Shown: in pieces, positions 25,324-34,152 of the stretch
How the letters are laid out: each line of letters opens with the position of its first letter
Numbering within the stretch: position 1 is the first letter of the stretch
Source of the DNA: Bryobacteraceae bacterium
GTDB taxonomy: Bacteria > Acidobacteriota > Terriglobia > Bryobacterales > Bryobacteraceae
Direction of reading: 5' to 3'
Assembly (NCBI GenBank): GCA_025928545.1
Contig: JAICJH010000063.1
Location: forward strand, 1-38,760
DNA: 38,760 nucleotides
Program-made: the position numbers and the translations under genes
Notes under the pieces: generated by a model
Seen by the model: only the letters and a program-made list of their open reading frames with translations
What the model was told of the DNA's origin: nothing
Database searches by the model: none

Positions 25324-25869
25324 ATGTTTGTTGACCGACTTGCAGCATCTATTTCCGACCGACGCCGCGGCAGGCGACTCAAAGGGCAGCGCGGGGGCTT
25401 CTCGCTCATCGAACTCCTCATCGTCATCGCGATCATTCTCGTGATTCTGACGGTCGCGATCCCTAAGTTTTCGAAAGCCGTCATGGGCGCGAGGGAAGCG
25501 GGCGCTATGAAGGCTATCTCCACCATCCATACCGCTGAAGTTCAGTACTACTCGTCCTATAACCGGTTTGCCGCATCCCTCCAGGAGCTTGGACCGCCGG
25601 CAAGCGGCGCCGACGGACCCTCGGCAGCCGGCCTGATCGAGCGCGATCTGGCCAGTGGCGAAAAGGGCGGATATAAATATACGCTTACGGTTACTCCCAC
25701 CGGTTATGCGATTTCGGCCGTACCGATCCATTACGGCACCGACGGCTCCAAGACATTCTATTCGGATGAGGGAATGGGACTTCACGTCCATAACGGGCAG
25801 GAGCCCGCCACTGCGAATGACCAGCTGCAGGGCCAAAGTGCTCCCACGCAGCAACAACCGGCGAAATAA
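25324..25869 (+). CDS. Type IV prepilin / pseudopilin-like protein
   Basis: A 181-residue protein with a class III signal sequence. A 25-residue basic leader ends GQRGG, and cleavage by prepilin peptidase before F26 gives FSLIELLIVIAIILVILTV, with the required Glu at position 5 of the mature chain (E30) and a hydrophobic N-terminal helix. The rest is a small globular domain (GAMKAISTIHTAEVQYYSSYNR) and a Gln/Pro-rich end. The ATG at 25324 is preferred over the TTG at 25309 because GGAGAGG lies 7 bases before it. It could be a major pilin, minor pilin or pseudopilin; no pil or gsp machinery genes are adjacent. It stands just after kdsA with a 44-base gap. Confidence 0.88.
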   Translation: MFVDRLAASISDRRRGRRLKGQRGGFSLIELLIVIAIILVILTVAIPKFSKAVMGAREAGAMKAISTIHTAEVQYYSSYNRFAASLQELGPPASGADGPSAAGLIERDLASGEKGGYKYTLTVTPTGYAISAVPIHYGTDGSKTFYSDEGMGLHVHNGQEPATANDQLQGQSAPTQQQPAK

Positions 25870-25875
25870 CCCGGC

Positions 25876-26823
25876 TCACTTCAGCCGTATTCCAAATTGT
25901 TTTTCCAGATCGTAGACGATCCCGTGAACGGTTCCAGTGCCATTCGCAATGGTCAGCTTCCGAATCCGGACATCCTCCGCATATTTCGGATTGGCGGCGT
26001 CGGCTCGACGATTGGCGATTGACCGCAATTTCGACACTTCGTCGTCAACGGGAATTGCCGCGAAATCCGCGCGGATTTTCGCTTCAGTTGCTTCATCGAT
26101 CGAGTAGTTCTGAACCCGAATATCGAACATCAAAGCCATAGCCCGCTCCGTGGTGACGCCAAATCTGTCGCATAGCCGGAGCGCCGCCGTGTGGATCGTG
26201 TCTGCATGCTCCACCTGAATGGCCTGAAATTCGGGCGTTCGCCCCAAAGTCTTGAAAAGCCCTTTCCACGGCTCGGAGATATTGTGACGGAGCTGATCCT
26301 GAATGCTCCGGGTCCAGGCGAGTTGGGCCTGGAGGGGTGAGGCAAGCATCGTTCGGAGCTCGTCGAGCCGATCGTGAAACAGCCCAGCCATCACGTCTTC
26401 GTGTTTGACCAGCATTTGTGAGAGAAGTGGCTGCAAAGTACCCTGGCCGATGTTCCATTGCGCGACGCCAAAGCTCAGGCCCTGACCGTCGAAGTCGCCA
26501 CAGAGACCGGCGAAACAGTCGGGAACACCGGAGGAGGTTTCGAACGCACCAGTTAACGCGAGACAACGCTCCACAAGTGGCGCGCTGAGGAGTGGGTTGG
26601 CGGGATCGGGGGACCCTTGCCCGTCCGGGAAAAGCGCCGCGGCGGTTTGATTACCGACGGCGCCATCCACCACCAGTCCGCGCGAGCGCTGGAAAGCTTT
26701 GACGGCGGATTCAACTCCTCCGCCGTAGACATTGTCTGCGGGTCCCGGGTAAAGCCCGAGATCGCGCAATCGAATTTGCAGCCGCCCGACATCGTCGCCC
26801 GTTGAACCGAGTTGAAGAATCAT
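25876..26823 (-). CDS. Peptidoglycan-binding domain plus lysozyme/chitosanase-like hydrolase
   Basis: A 315-residue protein without a clear signal peptide. Residues 1-65 form a peptidoglycan-binding domain of the PG_binding_1 type (LGSTGDDVGRLQIRLRDLG, AVKAFQRSRGLVVDGAVGNQT). Residues 75-310 resemble a lysozyme-like fold near GH46 chitosanases: ALTGAFETSSGVPD offers a candidate catalytic Glu, and GDFDGQGLSFGVAQWNIGQGT a second acidic residue and the GISFG-type motif. The reaction is probably cleavage of wall glycan. Lack of a signal and the N-terminal binding domain recall phage-type endolysins, but no phage genes are near. It is divergent from the P-type ATPase gene and convergent with the pilin gene, with 6 bases between stops. 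Confidence 0.75.
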   Translation of the reverse strand: MILQLGSTGDDVGRLQIRLRDLGLYPGPADNVYGGGVESAVKAFQRSRGLVVDGAVGNQTAAALFPDGQGSPDPANPLLSAPLVERCLALTGAFETSSGVPDCFAGLCGDFDGQGLSFGVAQWNIGQGTLQPLLSQMLVKHEDVMAGLFHDRLDELRTMLASPLQAQLAWTRSIQDQLRHNISEPWKGLFKTLGRTPEFQAIQVEHADTIHTAALRLCDRFGVTTERAMALMFDIRVQNYSIDEATEAKIRADFAAIPVDDEVSKLRSIANRRADAANPKYAEDVRIRKLTIANGTGTVHGIVYDLEKQFGIRLK

Positions 26824-26921
26824 GTTAGTCCCGTATATGAATTAGCACGCCGCGGCAGAAAATCGTGCGCGGCGAACCTGTGTTTCCGGCTGTCCATGGC
26901 GACCAATTCTATGCAAACAGG

Positions 26922-26935
26922 ATACTTACAAGTAT
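26922..26935. promoter_or_regulatory. Perfect palindrome in front of the P-type ATPase gene
   Basis: ATACTTACAAGTAT has perfect 6-base arms around AC. It lies about 95 bases upstream of the GTG of the ATPase gene, in the divergent gap with the hydrolase gene, and is AT-rich against a GC-rich background. This is what a repressor or metal sensor operator would look like; no regulator gene is adjacent. Confidence 0.45.
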
Positions 26936-27031
26936 TTTTGAACTTCTGAAGAATCTTGTGACTCACTTTCCGCCCGGCGCGCTTTTGCGCTTTTCCGTCG
27001 TGGTGGATGAAATGCCCTTGTCATCCAGCTT

Positions 27032-28963
27032 GTGGCATCAGGACTAGCGGAAAAATCGAGCCCCCTGACAGCGGAATCCCCTTCATACGATGGGTCGGGA
27101 CCGCTATCCGCCGACGCCGGCAAACACCAATGGTCGCGTGAAACCTGGATCGCCCTGTTCGCCATATTGGGGATTTTGGCGCACCTGGCCGCCCGATATG
27201 CGTTGAATGCCGCTATCAGACAGGCTGCGTGGCCCCTGCTCGCGGTTCTCGTCATCGGCGGTGGTCCACTGCTGTTCGATCTGCTTCGCCGTTTAACCCG
27301 GGGCGAGTTTGGCTCTGATCTTCTCGCCGGTATTTCCATCGCCGTTTCAGTTGTCCTGGGGCAATATCTGGCCGGGTCGATCATTGTCCTGATGCTTGCC
27401 GGCGGAACCGCGCTTGAGCAGTATGCAATGCGGCGCGCATCGTCCGTCCTGGCGGCCCTCTCCAGCCGTTTACCCAGAATCGCCCATAAGCAGCGCGACT
27501 CCGAGCTCGTCGATATCGGTCTCGACGAAGTGCGCGTCGGAGACCGCCTTGTCGTCTTTCCCCATGAAATCTGCCCGGTGGATGGAGTGATCACCGAAGG
27601 CCGCGGAACTATGGACGAATCCTACCTGACCGGTGAGCCATTTCATATCGCCAAAGTTCCCGGCTCGGAAGTTCTGTCGGGCGCGGTGAATGGGGAAACC
27701 TCGGTTACGCTTTCCGTTGTCCGGCTTCCGGTCGATTCGCGCTACGCGAAGATCATGCAGGTCATGCATGAGGCTGAGACGCATCGTCCGCGCATACGCC
27801 GCGTGGCGGATCGACTGGGAGCCTGGTACACGCTGCTGGGGCTGAGCGTTGCCGCTCTGGCCTGGCTCCTCGGACACGATCCCACCCGCTTTCTCGCGGT
27901 TCTGGTCATCGCGACGCCCTGTCCGCTGCTGCTGGCCATTCCGGTCGCGATCATTGGCGCAATTTCGGTTGCCGCCAGCCGCGGCATCATCATCCGGGAC
28001 CCATCCATGCTCGAACGAATCAGCTCGTGCACTACGGTCATTTTCGACAAAACAGGTACGCTCACTTACGGCAAACCGGCTTTGACTGAGATCGTTTGCG
28101 CGGCGGACTTCGCGAAACGCGATGTGCTCCGGATGGCGGCCAGTCTGGAGCAGTATTCGAAGCATCCTCTGGCGCGAAGCATTCTCGAAGCCGCGCGCGA
28201 GGAAAATATCGAATTGGCGCCGGTGTCGAGCATCGGCGAAAAGCCGGGGCACGGCCTGATCGGTTCCATCGGAACTGCTCTGGTTCAGATTACGGGACGC
28301 TCCGCGGTGCCAGATCCCCAACAGGCCGGACTGCCGTCCGCAGTTCCCGGCATGGAATGTGTCCTGCTCGTCAACGGCGCATTCGCCGCGGTATTCCGCT
28401 TCCACGACGAGCCCCGGACGGACAGCAGCGCTTTCATCGATCACCTTGGTCCGCGCCATCGGGTGAACAAGGTGATGCTGTTATCCGGCGACCGGGAAGC
28501 GGAAGTCCGTTATCTCGCCGCCCGTGTGGGTATCGATGAGGTGCACTTCGGCAAGAGTCCCGAAGACAAGATCGCCATCGTCAGGGCTGAAGCGGCGAAA
28601 AGCCCCACGTTGTTTCTGGGCGATGGAATCAATGACGCCCCGGCGATGCAGGCTGCCACTGTGGGCGTGGCATTCGGGCAGCACAGCGACATCACGTCTG
28701 AGGCTGCCGACGCGGTGGTGCTCGAAGCCTCGTTGGGCAGGGTGGATGAGCTGATTCACATTGGCCGCCGGATGCGCGCCATTGGGCTTCAGAGCGCCAT
28801 CGGAGGCATGGCGCTGAGCGTGGTTGGCATGGGGTTGGCGGCGGCCGGTCTCCTGCCGCCGATCGCGGGAGCCATTGCCCAGGAGATCATCGATGCGGCG
28901 GCCGTGCTGAATGCATTGCGGATGGTGCTGCCTGCCAGCGACATCAGAGATGCGGGCCTGTAA
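27032..28963 (+). CDS. P1B-type metal-transporting ATPase with TPCP motif
   Basis: A 643-residue inner-membrane ATPase that probably exports a transition metal. It has no N-terminal metal-binding domain. Visible motifs are MDESYLTGEP (actuator; TGEP replaces the usual TGES), TPCP at 295-298 in the membrane helix before the catalytic loop, DKTGT with D339 phosphorylated, the HP motif at 378-379 and GDGINDAP at 530-537. The last helices contain AQEIIDAA (Q617-E618). TPCP and QE are features of the P1B-5 group (Nia-like, nickel/iron export), but that group often ends in a hemerythrin domain that is missing here. The GTG start has no good ribosome site, and the coding start may be a few codons away. 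The neighbour orientation leaves its regulation to the palindrome upstream. Confidence 0.88.
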   Translation: MASGLAEKSSPLTAESPSYDGSGPLSADAGKHQWSRETWIALFAILGILAHLAARYALNAAIRQAAWPLLAVLVIGGGPLLFDLLRRLTRGEFGSDLLAGISIAVSVVLGQYLAGSIIVLMLAGGTALEQYAMRRASSVLAALSSRLPRIAHKQRDSELVDIGLDEVRVGDRLVVFPHEICPVDGVITEGRGTMDESYLTGEPFHIAKVPGSEVLSGAVNGETSVTLSVVRLPVDSRYAKIMQVMHEAETHRPRIRRVADRLGAWYTLLGLSVAALAWLLGHDPTRFLAVLVIATPCPLLLAIPVAIIGAISVAASRGIIIRDPSMLERISSCTTVIFDKTGTLTYGKPALTEIVCAADFAKRDVLRMAASLEQYSKHPLARSILEAAREENIELAPVSSIGEKPGHGLIGSIGTALVQITGRSAVPDPQQAGLPSAVPGMECVLLVNGAFAAVFRFHDEPRTDSSAFIDHLGPRHRVNKVMLLSGDREAEVRYLAARVGIDEVHFGKSPEDKIAIVRAEAAKSPTLFLGDGINDAPAMQAATVGVAFGQHSDITSEAADAVVLEASLGRVDELIHIGRRMRAIGLQSAIGGMALSVVGMGLAAAGLLPPIAGAIAQEIIDAAAVLNALRMVLPASDIRDAGL

Positions 28964-28996
28964 CCTTCGTTCTGCGCCGCGACGGTGACGGAGCGG

Positions 28997-30898
28997 TTAT
29001 TTCCGCCAGCCGAGCTTCGCGCTCACCTCCGCCTCGCGGCCAGCCTCCTCATTGCGTCCCATGAACCCGAGAATCTGACTCAGCAGCAGATGCCCTTTGT
29101 ACCAGTTCGGCGCAAGTCGGATCGCCTCTCGCGCCTCAGCCTCGGCTCGCGTGACATCGCTCGATGCCACGGCCAGCACGGAAGCCTGGTAGGCGGCGCT
29201 GGAGCGTTCCTCGCCATCGGCCTCGGCTATGGCGGCGGAAGCGCCGGCCATCTTCCAGGCGCTCGCGGACTCCACCTGATTTCCGGAGTCGCCCAGCGTC
29301 TTGCCCAATAGCGACAACTCCCTCGACCCCCATAACTCATAACCTGGCATCCTGAAGCCGACTGAAATCGCGCGATTGTATGCCTCGCGGGCTGCCGGGA
29401 AATTGCGGGCTTCAACTGCTGCCCCGAGTCTTGCCCACGCGGCATCCTCCAATCCGAGCATGACGCCACCGGCCAGAATCACCGCGCCGAGGACGATCGT
29501 AGCCACGCGCACAACGCGTCCCATCAGCGCCGATGTTGCAACCCGGTCTTTCGCCTTCGCGCTCCCAACATTCCATGCCACGGATAACCCGGCCACCGTC
29601 CACAAATACAGCGACGTTACCAATGTCAGCGAAGCAAACATGGAACTGACAAAGATACCCAGCATCGCCGCGTTCAGGCCTGACGTGATCGGATCGGCGG
29701 AAAACGCTCTGTTCTCGCGCCGCAGCCAGGGAAGAGCGAAGACTCCGATTAGGATCAGCGCGCCGGGGATGCCTTGCGCGCACGCCGCGTCGAGCAACGC
29801 ATTGTGAGGAGTCTCGTTGTAAAAGTCGGGATACTGGCGTGACAGGTCGGCGGATTGAACTTTCCGGAATTCGCCCGCGAATACTTCGGGGCCTTCTCCG
29901 AACAAAGGATGCAGTGCAATCAGACCCGGACATTCCTTCCACATTTGCAGCCTCGGACCTCCCGGATCGCTGCGCCATTGCCGCACCCTGCCGAGGAGAT
30001 TTGCTCCGGCCGGAGACAACGCGAACAGAAGAATCGCCACAGCGGCCGCCGCAGGTATCGCAAAAAGCTTGACGCGAAGTTTTTGCGTCTGCCCGTCCCG
30101 CAACCGGGAACCCATCGTGCGCCACACAAAATACACCCCGCCGGCAATCGCCGCCAGCATGGCGCTTCGGGTCGCGGAAAGTACGATGGCAGCGGCGGTG
30201 AGGACCGCCACGATCGCGTGAATTCGCTTCCAGCGCCGGTCGATCTCGTCGATCGCGGATGCCACAGCGATGAACAGCACAGGCACCAGATACGCCGAAA
30301 AATAAAGCGCATGTCCCATCGTCGAGGGCGGCCGGGCAATGCCGCCGAAATAATCGATTGCGTAGAGGCGGCGTTCCAGGAACGGATCGAAATTGAAGTA
30401 CTGGAGCACGCCGTAAGCGGCAGCCAGACCGCCGGCAATCGCGATAGATCGGAATAGAATCCGGAACCACGCGGCCGTTGACGCCGCCAGGGCCACAATG
30501 GCAACCGCAATGACGAGAGTGGCTGTCTGCCCCAGCAGCCCGAACCGCCGCCACACCGTTCCGCCAACACTCAGCGGTATTTGACTGGAGAACAGCGTGG
30601 AAACCGCTAATGATGCCACCTGAGCCAGAAGCAACACCAGGAATGCTCGCCCGGCAGGTTGGCTCCAAAGGAGAGGCAGGGAACCTGCCCACTTTTCCAT
30701 CAGCACCAGGATCGCGGCGGCAGTCACGGTCAGAATCAAAACCTTTGGAATCACATCGTGGCTGATAAAAACACCAGGAAGCAGGGCGAGCGGGGCCAAT
30801 GCCAATGCCGCTCCCGCTGCAACGATTACCGGCTGCCACATAGCTTGCCTGGCCGCCCCGGAATGTGTTGCCGCGGGTTTTCGATTGCGGGCCTTCAT
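28997..30898 (-). CDS. O-antigen-ligase/polymerase-like membrane protein with C-terminal TPR
   Basis: A 633-residue protein with about 11 membrane helices and a C-terminal soluble domain. The Wzy_C/O-antigen-ligase region carries SATRSAMLAAIAGG, a large periplasmic loop (GEGPEVFAGEF and PHNALLDAACAQGIPG, with the conserved His and Gly) and final helices. The last 130 residues contain TPR-like helices (NFPAAREAYNRAISVG; AEAREAIRLAPNWYKGHLLLSQILG). It would join or polymerise lipid-linked glycan on the outer face of the inner membrane. The ATG at 30898 (MKARNRK) is preferred; a GTG at 31018 adds 40 polar residues that look spurious and collide with the divergent promoter. It is divergent from the foldase gene. 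Confidence 0.85.
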   Translation of the reverse strand: MKARNRKPAATHSGAARQAMWQPVIVAAGAALALAPLALLPGVFISHDVIPKVLILTVTAAAILVLMEKWAGSLPLLWSQPAGRAFLVLLLAQVASLAVSTLFSSQIPLSVGGTVWRRFGLLGQTATLVIAVAIVALAASTAAWFRILFRSIAIAGGLAAAYGVLQYFNFDPFLERRLYAIDYFGGIARPPSTMGHALYFSAYLVPVLFIAVASAIDEIDRRWKRIHAIVAVLTAAAIVLSATRSAMLAAIAGGVYFVWRTMGSRLRDGQTQKLRVKLFAIPAAAAVAILLFALSPAGANLLGRVRQWRSDPGGPRLQMWKECPGLIALHPLFGEGPEVFAGEFRKVQSADLSRQYPDFYNETPHNALLDAACAQGIPGALILIGVFALPWLRRENRAFSADPITSGLNAAMLGIFVSSMFASLTLVTSLYLWTVAGLSVAWNVGSAKAKDRVATSALMGRVVRVATIVLGAVILAGGVMLGLEDAAWARLGAAVEARNFPAAREAYNRAISVGFRMPGYELWGSRELSLLGKTLGDSGNQVESASAWKMAGASAAIAEADGEERSSAAYQASVLAVASSDVTRAEAEAREAIRLAPNWYKGHLLLSQILGFMGRNEEAGREAEVSAKLGWRK

Positions 30899-31018
30899 GA
30901 TTGACGGAAGTGTTAATTTTCGCACACTGTGCGAAAGGCGGGCCCTTCCTGATCGCAATCCGGGGGTAACTGAACCAGCCGGCGCCGGCAGACTTTCCGC
31001 GTCAATCGTGCGCTGCAC

Positions 31019-31027
31019 TGCTACAAT
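31019..31027 (+). promoter_or_regulatory. Extended -10 promoter of the foldase gene
   Basis: TGCTACAAT is a TGn-TACAAT extended -10. It would give a leader of about 40 bases before the ATG at 31075, and the leader contains AGGAG 14 bases from the start. Confidence 0.45.
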
Positions 31028-31074
31028 AGGAAGTTTGGTTTAAGCCACGTTTGTAGCAGGAGAATTCCCTTAAA

Positions 31075-33009
31075 ATGTTTGACGTATTTCGCAGCCGTGA
31101 CAAGGCAGTTCGCGCGTTTCTGATCTTCCTTCTGGGCCTTGTGGCCCTATCGATGGTCACTTACCTGATTCCAAACTCAGGTACCAGCACCGGCACAACC
31201 GGCGATACCGCCGTGGTGGCGCAGATAGGCAGTGACAAGATCACTGCCGACGAGATCAACGCGACCATCCGCCGGATGACCCAGAATCGCCAGCTGCCCC
31301 CGGAACTGCTCTCGATCTACGCCCCTCAGGTGATTCAGCAGGCGATCAACCAGCGCGTGATGGCCTGGAAGGCCTCCGACATGGGCATGAAGGTCAGCTC
31401 GGACGACGCCGAAAACGCCATCATCGATTCGATTCCCGCCCAGTACGTCAAAGACGGCAAGGTGGATCCGGCGACCCTCTCCGCAGTGCTCCAGCAGCAG
31501 GGGACGACGCTGGCCGATCTGAAGGCCTCGACCGCGCGTGAGTTGCTCATCGCCCGCCTGGAAGAAATCGTGGCCGGCGGCGTCGTGGTTTCGAATCAGG
31601 AAGTCGAAAAGGAATACCGTCAGCGCAATGACAAAGTAAAGCTCCAGTACGCGGTGATCGCGACCGCCGATGTCCAGAAGGAAGCGGAGCCCACCGAGGC
31701 GGAAATCCAGTCCTGGTATGACGCCAACAAGCAAAGCTTCCAGGTGCCGGATAAACGCAGTCTGGCCGTCATCGTTCTCGATCCGGCAAAAGTCGGAGCG
31801 GGAATCCAGATCACCGATGCGCAGCTTCGTTCCGCGTACAACGAGCATCAGGCCGATTTTCAGACCGAAGAGCGCGTTCAGGCGCGCCATATTCTGCTCA
31901 AATCCGACGCCACCAACGATGCCGCGGTCAAAGCTAAAGCGGAAGCACTTCTCAAACAGGTACAGGGTGGAGGGGATTTCGCCAAGTTGGCTAAGGAAAA
32001 ATCCGAAGATACCGGCTCCGGCGCCAATGGCGGCGAACTTGGCTGGATCACCAAGGGCATGACTGTGCCTGAATTCGAAAAGGCGGCGTTCTCGCTCAAA
32101 GTGGGCGAGACCAGCGGTCTGGTGAAGACCACATACGGTTATCACATTATTCAGGTGGAAGCCCACGAGCAGGCGCACATGAAGCCCTTCGACGAAGTGA
32201 AGGCGCAGCTTGCGGTAGAAATCCAGAAGCAGGCCGCCAGCCAGCTCATGCAGTCACTCGCCGACAAGGCCATCGCCGGTCTGCGCCAGGATCCCGCAAA
32301 TCCGGATAAGACGGCAGCAGCTGTGGGCGGCACGCTGGTGCGCGTGGACGACATTAAGCCGAACGAACCGGTTCCTGGAATCGGAATCTCGAAGGATCTC
32401 GCGGATGCGGTGGCGGCGCTCAAGAAGGACGAAGTAGCATTGGGCCCCGTCGCATTGCCCGATGGCAGAGCGCTCATCGCGGAAGTTACCGCGCTTGTAC
32501 CCGCTCATCAGGGCACTCTCGATGAAGTGAAGTCCGATGTCAGGAATAAGGCGCAGCAGGCGAAGGCGCAGAAACTGATCAACACGAAATCCGCGGACCT
32601 TGCTTCGAAGGCTCTGGCGATGGGTGGGGACCTGGAGAAGGCCGCCAAGTCGATGGGAATTACACTGAAGACTTCGAACGACGTAACTCGTCAGGACCCG
32701 ATTGAGTCGGTTGGTTCCGCCAGCAGCGTTCCCGATCTCTTTAGCAAGCCGGCCGGAAGTGTTGTGGGACCGGTGGGCGTGAGCGGTGGCCAGTTAGTGG
32801 CCAAAATCCTCACGCAGACGCCCGCAGACGCTGCCGGTCTCTCGGCGCAGCGTCAGAAAATTATGGATGACCTGCTCCAGGCAAAGAAGCGCGAACGCGC
32901 AACTTTCTTCCAGCAGGGCCTTCGCGACAGTCTCACGTCCAGCGGCAAGCTGAAGATTCACCAGGATGTCATCGACCGGCTCCTGGCCAACTATAAGCAG
33001 CGCAGCTAG
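31075..33009 (+). CDS. PpiD/SurA-like peptidyl-prolyl isomerase
   Basis: A 644-residue envelope protein anchored by one N-terminal membrane helix (residues 12-32, AFLIFLLGLVALSMVTYLI) with the rest in the periplasm. Residues 45-180 form a SurA_N-like helical chaperone domain (IGSDKITADEINATI; AINQRVMAWKA). A parvulin-type rotamase domain lies at about 268-362 with the motifs ARHILLK, FAKLAKEKSED, GELGWI and FEKAAFSLKVGE, and YGYHIIQVE at its end. A second helical region and an unassigned C terminus follow. Topology and length match PpiD, which helps fold outer-membrane proteins leaving the Sec channel. This fits the nearby beta-barrel protein. An AGGAG lies upstream, and the DedA gene follows 56 bases later. 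Confidence 0.9.
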   Translation: MFDVFRSRDKAVRAFLIFLLGLVALSMVTYLIPNSGTSTGTTGDTAVVAQIGSDKITADEINATIRRMTQNRQLPPELLSIYAPQVIQQAINQRVMAWKASDMGMKVSSDDAENAIIDSIPAQYVKDGKVDPATLSAVLQQQGTTLADLKASTARELLIARLEEIVAGGVVVSNQEVEKEYRQRNDKVKLQYAVIATADVQKEAEPTEAEIQSWYDANKQSFQVPDKRSLAVIVLDPAKVGAGIQITDAQLRSAYNEHQADFQTEERVQARHILLKSDATNDAAVKAKAEALLKQVQGGGDFAKLAKEKSEDTGSGANGGELGWITKGMTVPEFEKAAFSLKVGETSGLVKTTYGYHIIQVEAHEQAHMKPFDEVKAQLAVEIQKQAASQLMQSLADKAIAGLRQDPANPDKTAAAVGGTLVRVDDIKPNEPVPGIGISKDLADAVAALKKDEVALGPVALPDGRALIAEVTALVPAHQGTLDEVKSDVRNKAQQAKAQKLINTKSADLASKALAMGGDLEKAAKSMGITLKTSNDVTRQDPIESVGSASSVPDLFSKPAGSVVGPVGVSGGQLVAKILTQTPADAAGLSAQRQKIMDDLLQAKKRERATFFQQGLRDSLTSSGKLKIHQDVIDRLLANYKQRS

Positions 33010-33065
33010 CGGGACAGCGTCCTTTGGCGCGAAGCGCCCAAACGGCTGCGGAGACCTCAGTCCGA

Positions 33066-33704
33066 ATGCACTCGATCGTCGAATTCATCAAAACGCTGTA
33101 TAACGCCGAACGTTTGCTCGAATTGGTGCGGACGTTGCTGTCCAGTTCGTTCGGTCTGGCGGGTCTGGCCGGTATTATCTTCGCGGAAACCGGTCTGCTC
33201 GCGGGTTTTTTCCTGCCGGGCGATTCATTGCTTTTCAGCGTGGGCGTGGCAAGCGGCGCGGCCTCAATTAACGTCTGGCTGATCGGAGCCATCCTGATGG
33301 TCGCCGCCATTCTCGGCGACAATCTCGGCTACTATCTTGGCTTTCACGCCGGACCCAGAATCTTCAGACGTCCGAAGTCGCGCTTTTTCCATCCCGATCA
33401 AATCCAACGGACTCAGGCGTTCTACGAAAAATACGGCGCCCGGGCGATCATGTATGCGCGCTTCATCCCCATCGTTCGAAGCTGCACTCCGTTCATCGCC
33501 GGCGTGGCGCGAATGCCCTACGTGAGATTTCTGACCTTTAGCCTTGCAGGTGGGATCGTCTGGATTGCAGCTATTCTGACGCTGGGTAGTCAGTTGGGGC
33601 AGGTGGAACTGGTACGGAAGAATTTCGAGAAGGTTGTGCTGGGGATTATTCTGCTCTCGCTCTCACCGGTGGTTTGGGAAACCATGAAAGCTCGCCGGCG
33701 ATAA
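33066..33704 (+). CDS. DedA/YqjA-family inner-membrane protein
   Basis: A 212-residue polytopic membrane protein of the DedA superfamily, proposed to move undecaprenyl phosphate or other lipids back across the membrane. Visible motifs are the re-entrant segment AETGLLAGFFLPGDSLLF, DNLGYYLGFHAGPRI, and FYEKYGARAIMYARFIPIVRS followed by TPFIAGVARMPY, which carries the conserved Arg-x3-Pro-x3-Arg pattern. The frame is open from 33024, but the ATG at 33066 is chosen because GGAGA lies about 10 bases before it and the first residues (MHSIVEFIKTLYNAERLLEL) form a normal N terminus. It follows the foldase gene by 56 bases in the same direction and may be co-transcribed. Confidence 0.93.
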   Translation: MHSIVEFIKTLYNAERLLELVRTLLSSSFGLAGLAGIIFAETGLLAGFFLPGDSLLFSVGVASGAASINVWLIGAILMVAAILGDNLGYYLGFHAGPRIFRRPKSRFFHPDQIQRTQAFYEKYGARAIMYARFIPIVRSCTPFIAGVARMPYVRFLTFSLAGGIVWIAAILTLGSQLGQVELVRKNFEKVVLGIILLSLSPVVWETMKARRR

Positions 33705-33713
33705 CGAAATCCC

Positions 33714-33754
33714 TCGCGGCCGCCGAAGCTCAGGAGTGAGCCGGGCAGCCGCGA
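33714..33754. terminator. Possible bidirectional terminator hairpin
   Basis: TCGCGGC and GCCGCGA are perfect complements 27 bases apart, enclosing a smaller GCTC/GAGC hairpin. It lies between the convergent DedA and small secreted protein genes. There is no T-run on either strand, so function as a terminator is uncertain. Confidence 0.35.
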
Positions 33755-33777
33755 AGGAATCAACTGTTCAACTACGA

Positions 33778-34152
33778 CTACTTCGAGTCTGCAAACTGAT
33801 AACCGGTCGCCTCGCCTTCAATGAACATCTTGTCCAGGTGGAGGGTGCCGTTCGAATTCGAGAGGATGACTTCGGTCTTCTGATCGGCCGAGGGTTCGGC
33901 GTTCTTCATCGCCAGTGCCGACGTGGATTCGCCCTTATCGGAGCGGAACACGAACAACGTGCTGCCGTCGTTCATGGTGAATTCCGTAATCTTGTACGCG
34001 CCGCTCGGCAGAACCGTGCTGCCGACGCTGATGGACTGCGGCAGAGTGACGGTGAGGGTGGACCCTGTGGCCGCAAACGCGGAGCCCGCAACCAGGCCCG
34101 TCGCAATGATCGCGCCCATCAATTTTGTTCCGATGCTTTTCAGTGTGCTCAT
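33778..34152 (-). CDS. Small secreted beta-rich protein
   Basis: A 124-residue exported protein. Residues 1-28 form a signal peptide (LMGAIIATGLVAGSAFA, cleavage after AFA). The mature part is one beta domain: LTVTLPQSISVGSTVLPSG, then YKITEFTMNDGSTLFVFRSDKG, and ALAMKNA. Short secreted proteins with the LP...V.VG...LPAG-like phrase recur in Acidobacteriota, but no function is assigned. The ATG is preceded by AGGGAAG about 8 bases upstream. A perfect AT-rich palindrome lies about 170 bases upstream in the divergent gap, and a candidate promoter could lie near it. The long frame on the opposite strand (33736-34176) is a shadow. Confidence 0.75.
   Translation of the reverse strand: MSTLKSIGTKLMGAIIATGLVAGSAFAATGSTLTVTLPQSISVGSTVLPSGAYKITEFTMNDGSTLFVFRSDKGESTSALAMKNAEPSADQKTEVILSNSNGTLHLDKMFIEGEATGYQFADSK

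Noticed and set aside
26865..27047. 60-residue frame in the gap before the ATPase gene
   Set aside because: GTG start without ribosome site, overlaps the palindrome and the ATPase start, and no recognisable feature.
27470..28459. Minus-strand frame opposite the P-type ATPase (329 residues)
   Set aside because: Antisense shadow; no motif, no promoter.
31177..32178. Minus-strand frame opposite the foldase gene (333 residues)
   Set aside because: Antisense to a gene with clear rotamase motifs; composition biased to Gly/Arg/His.
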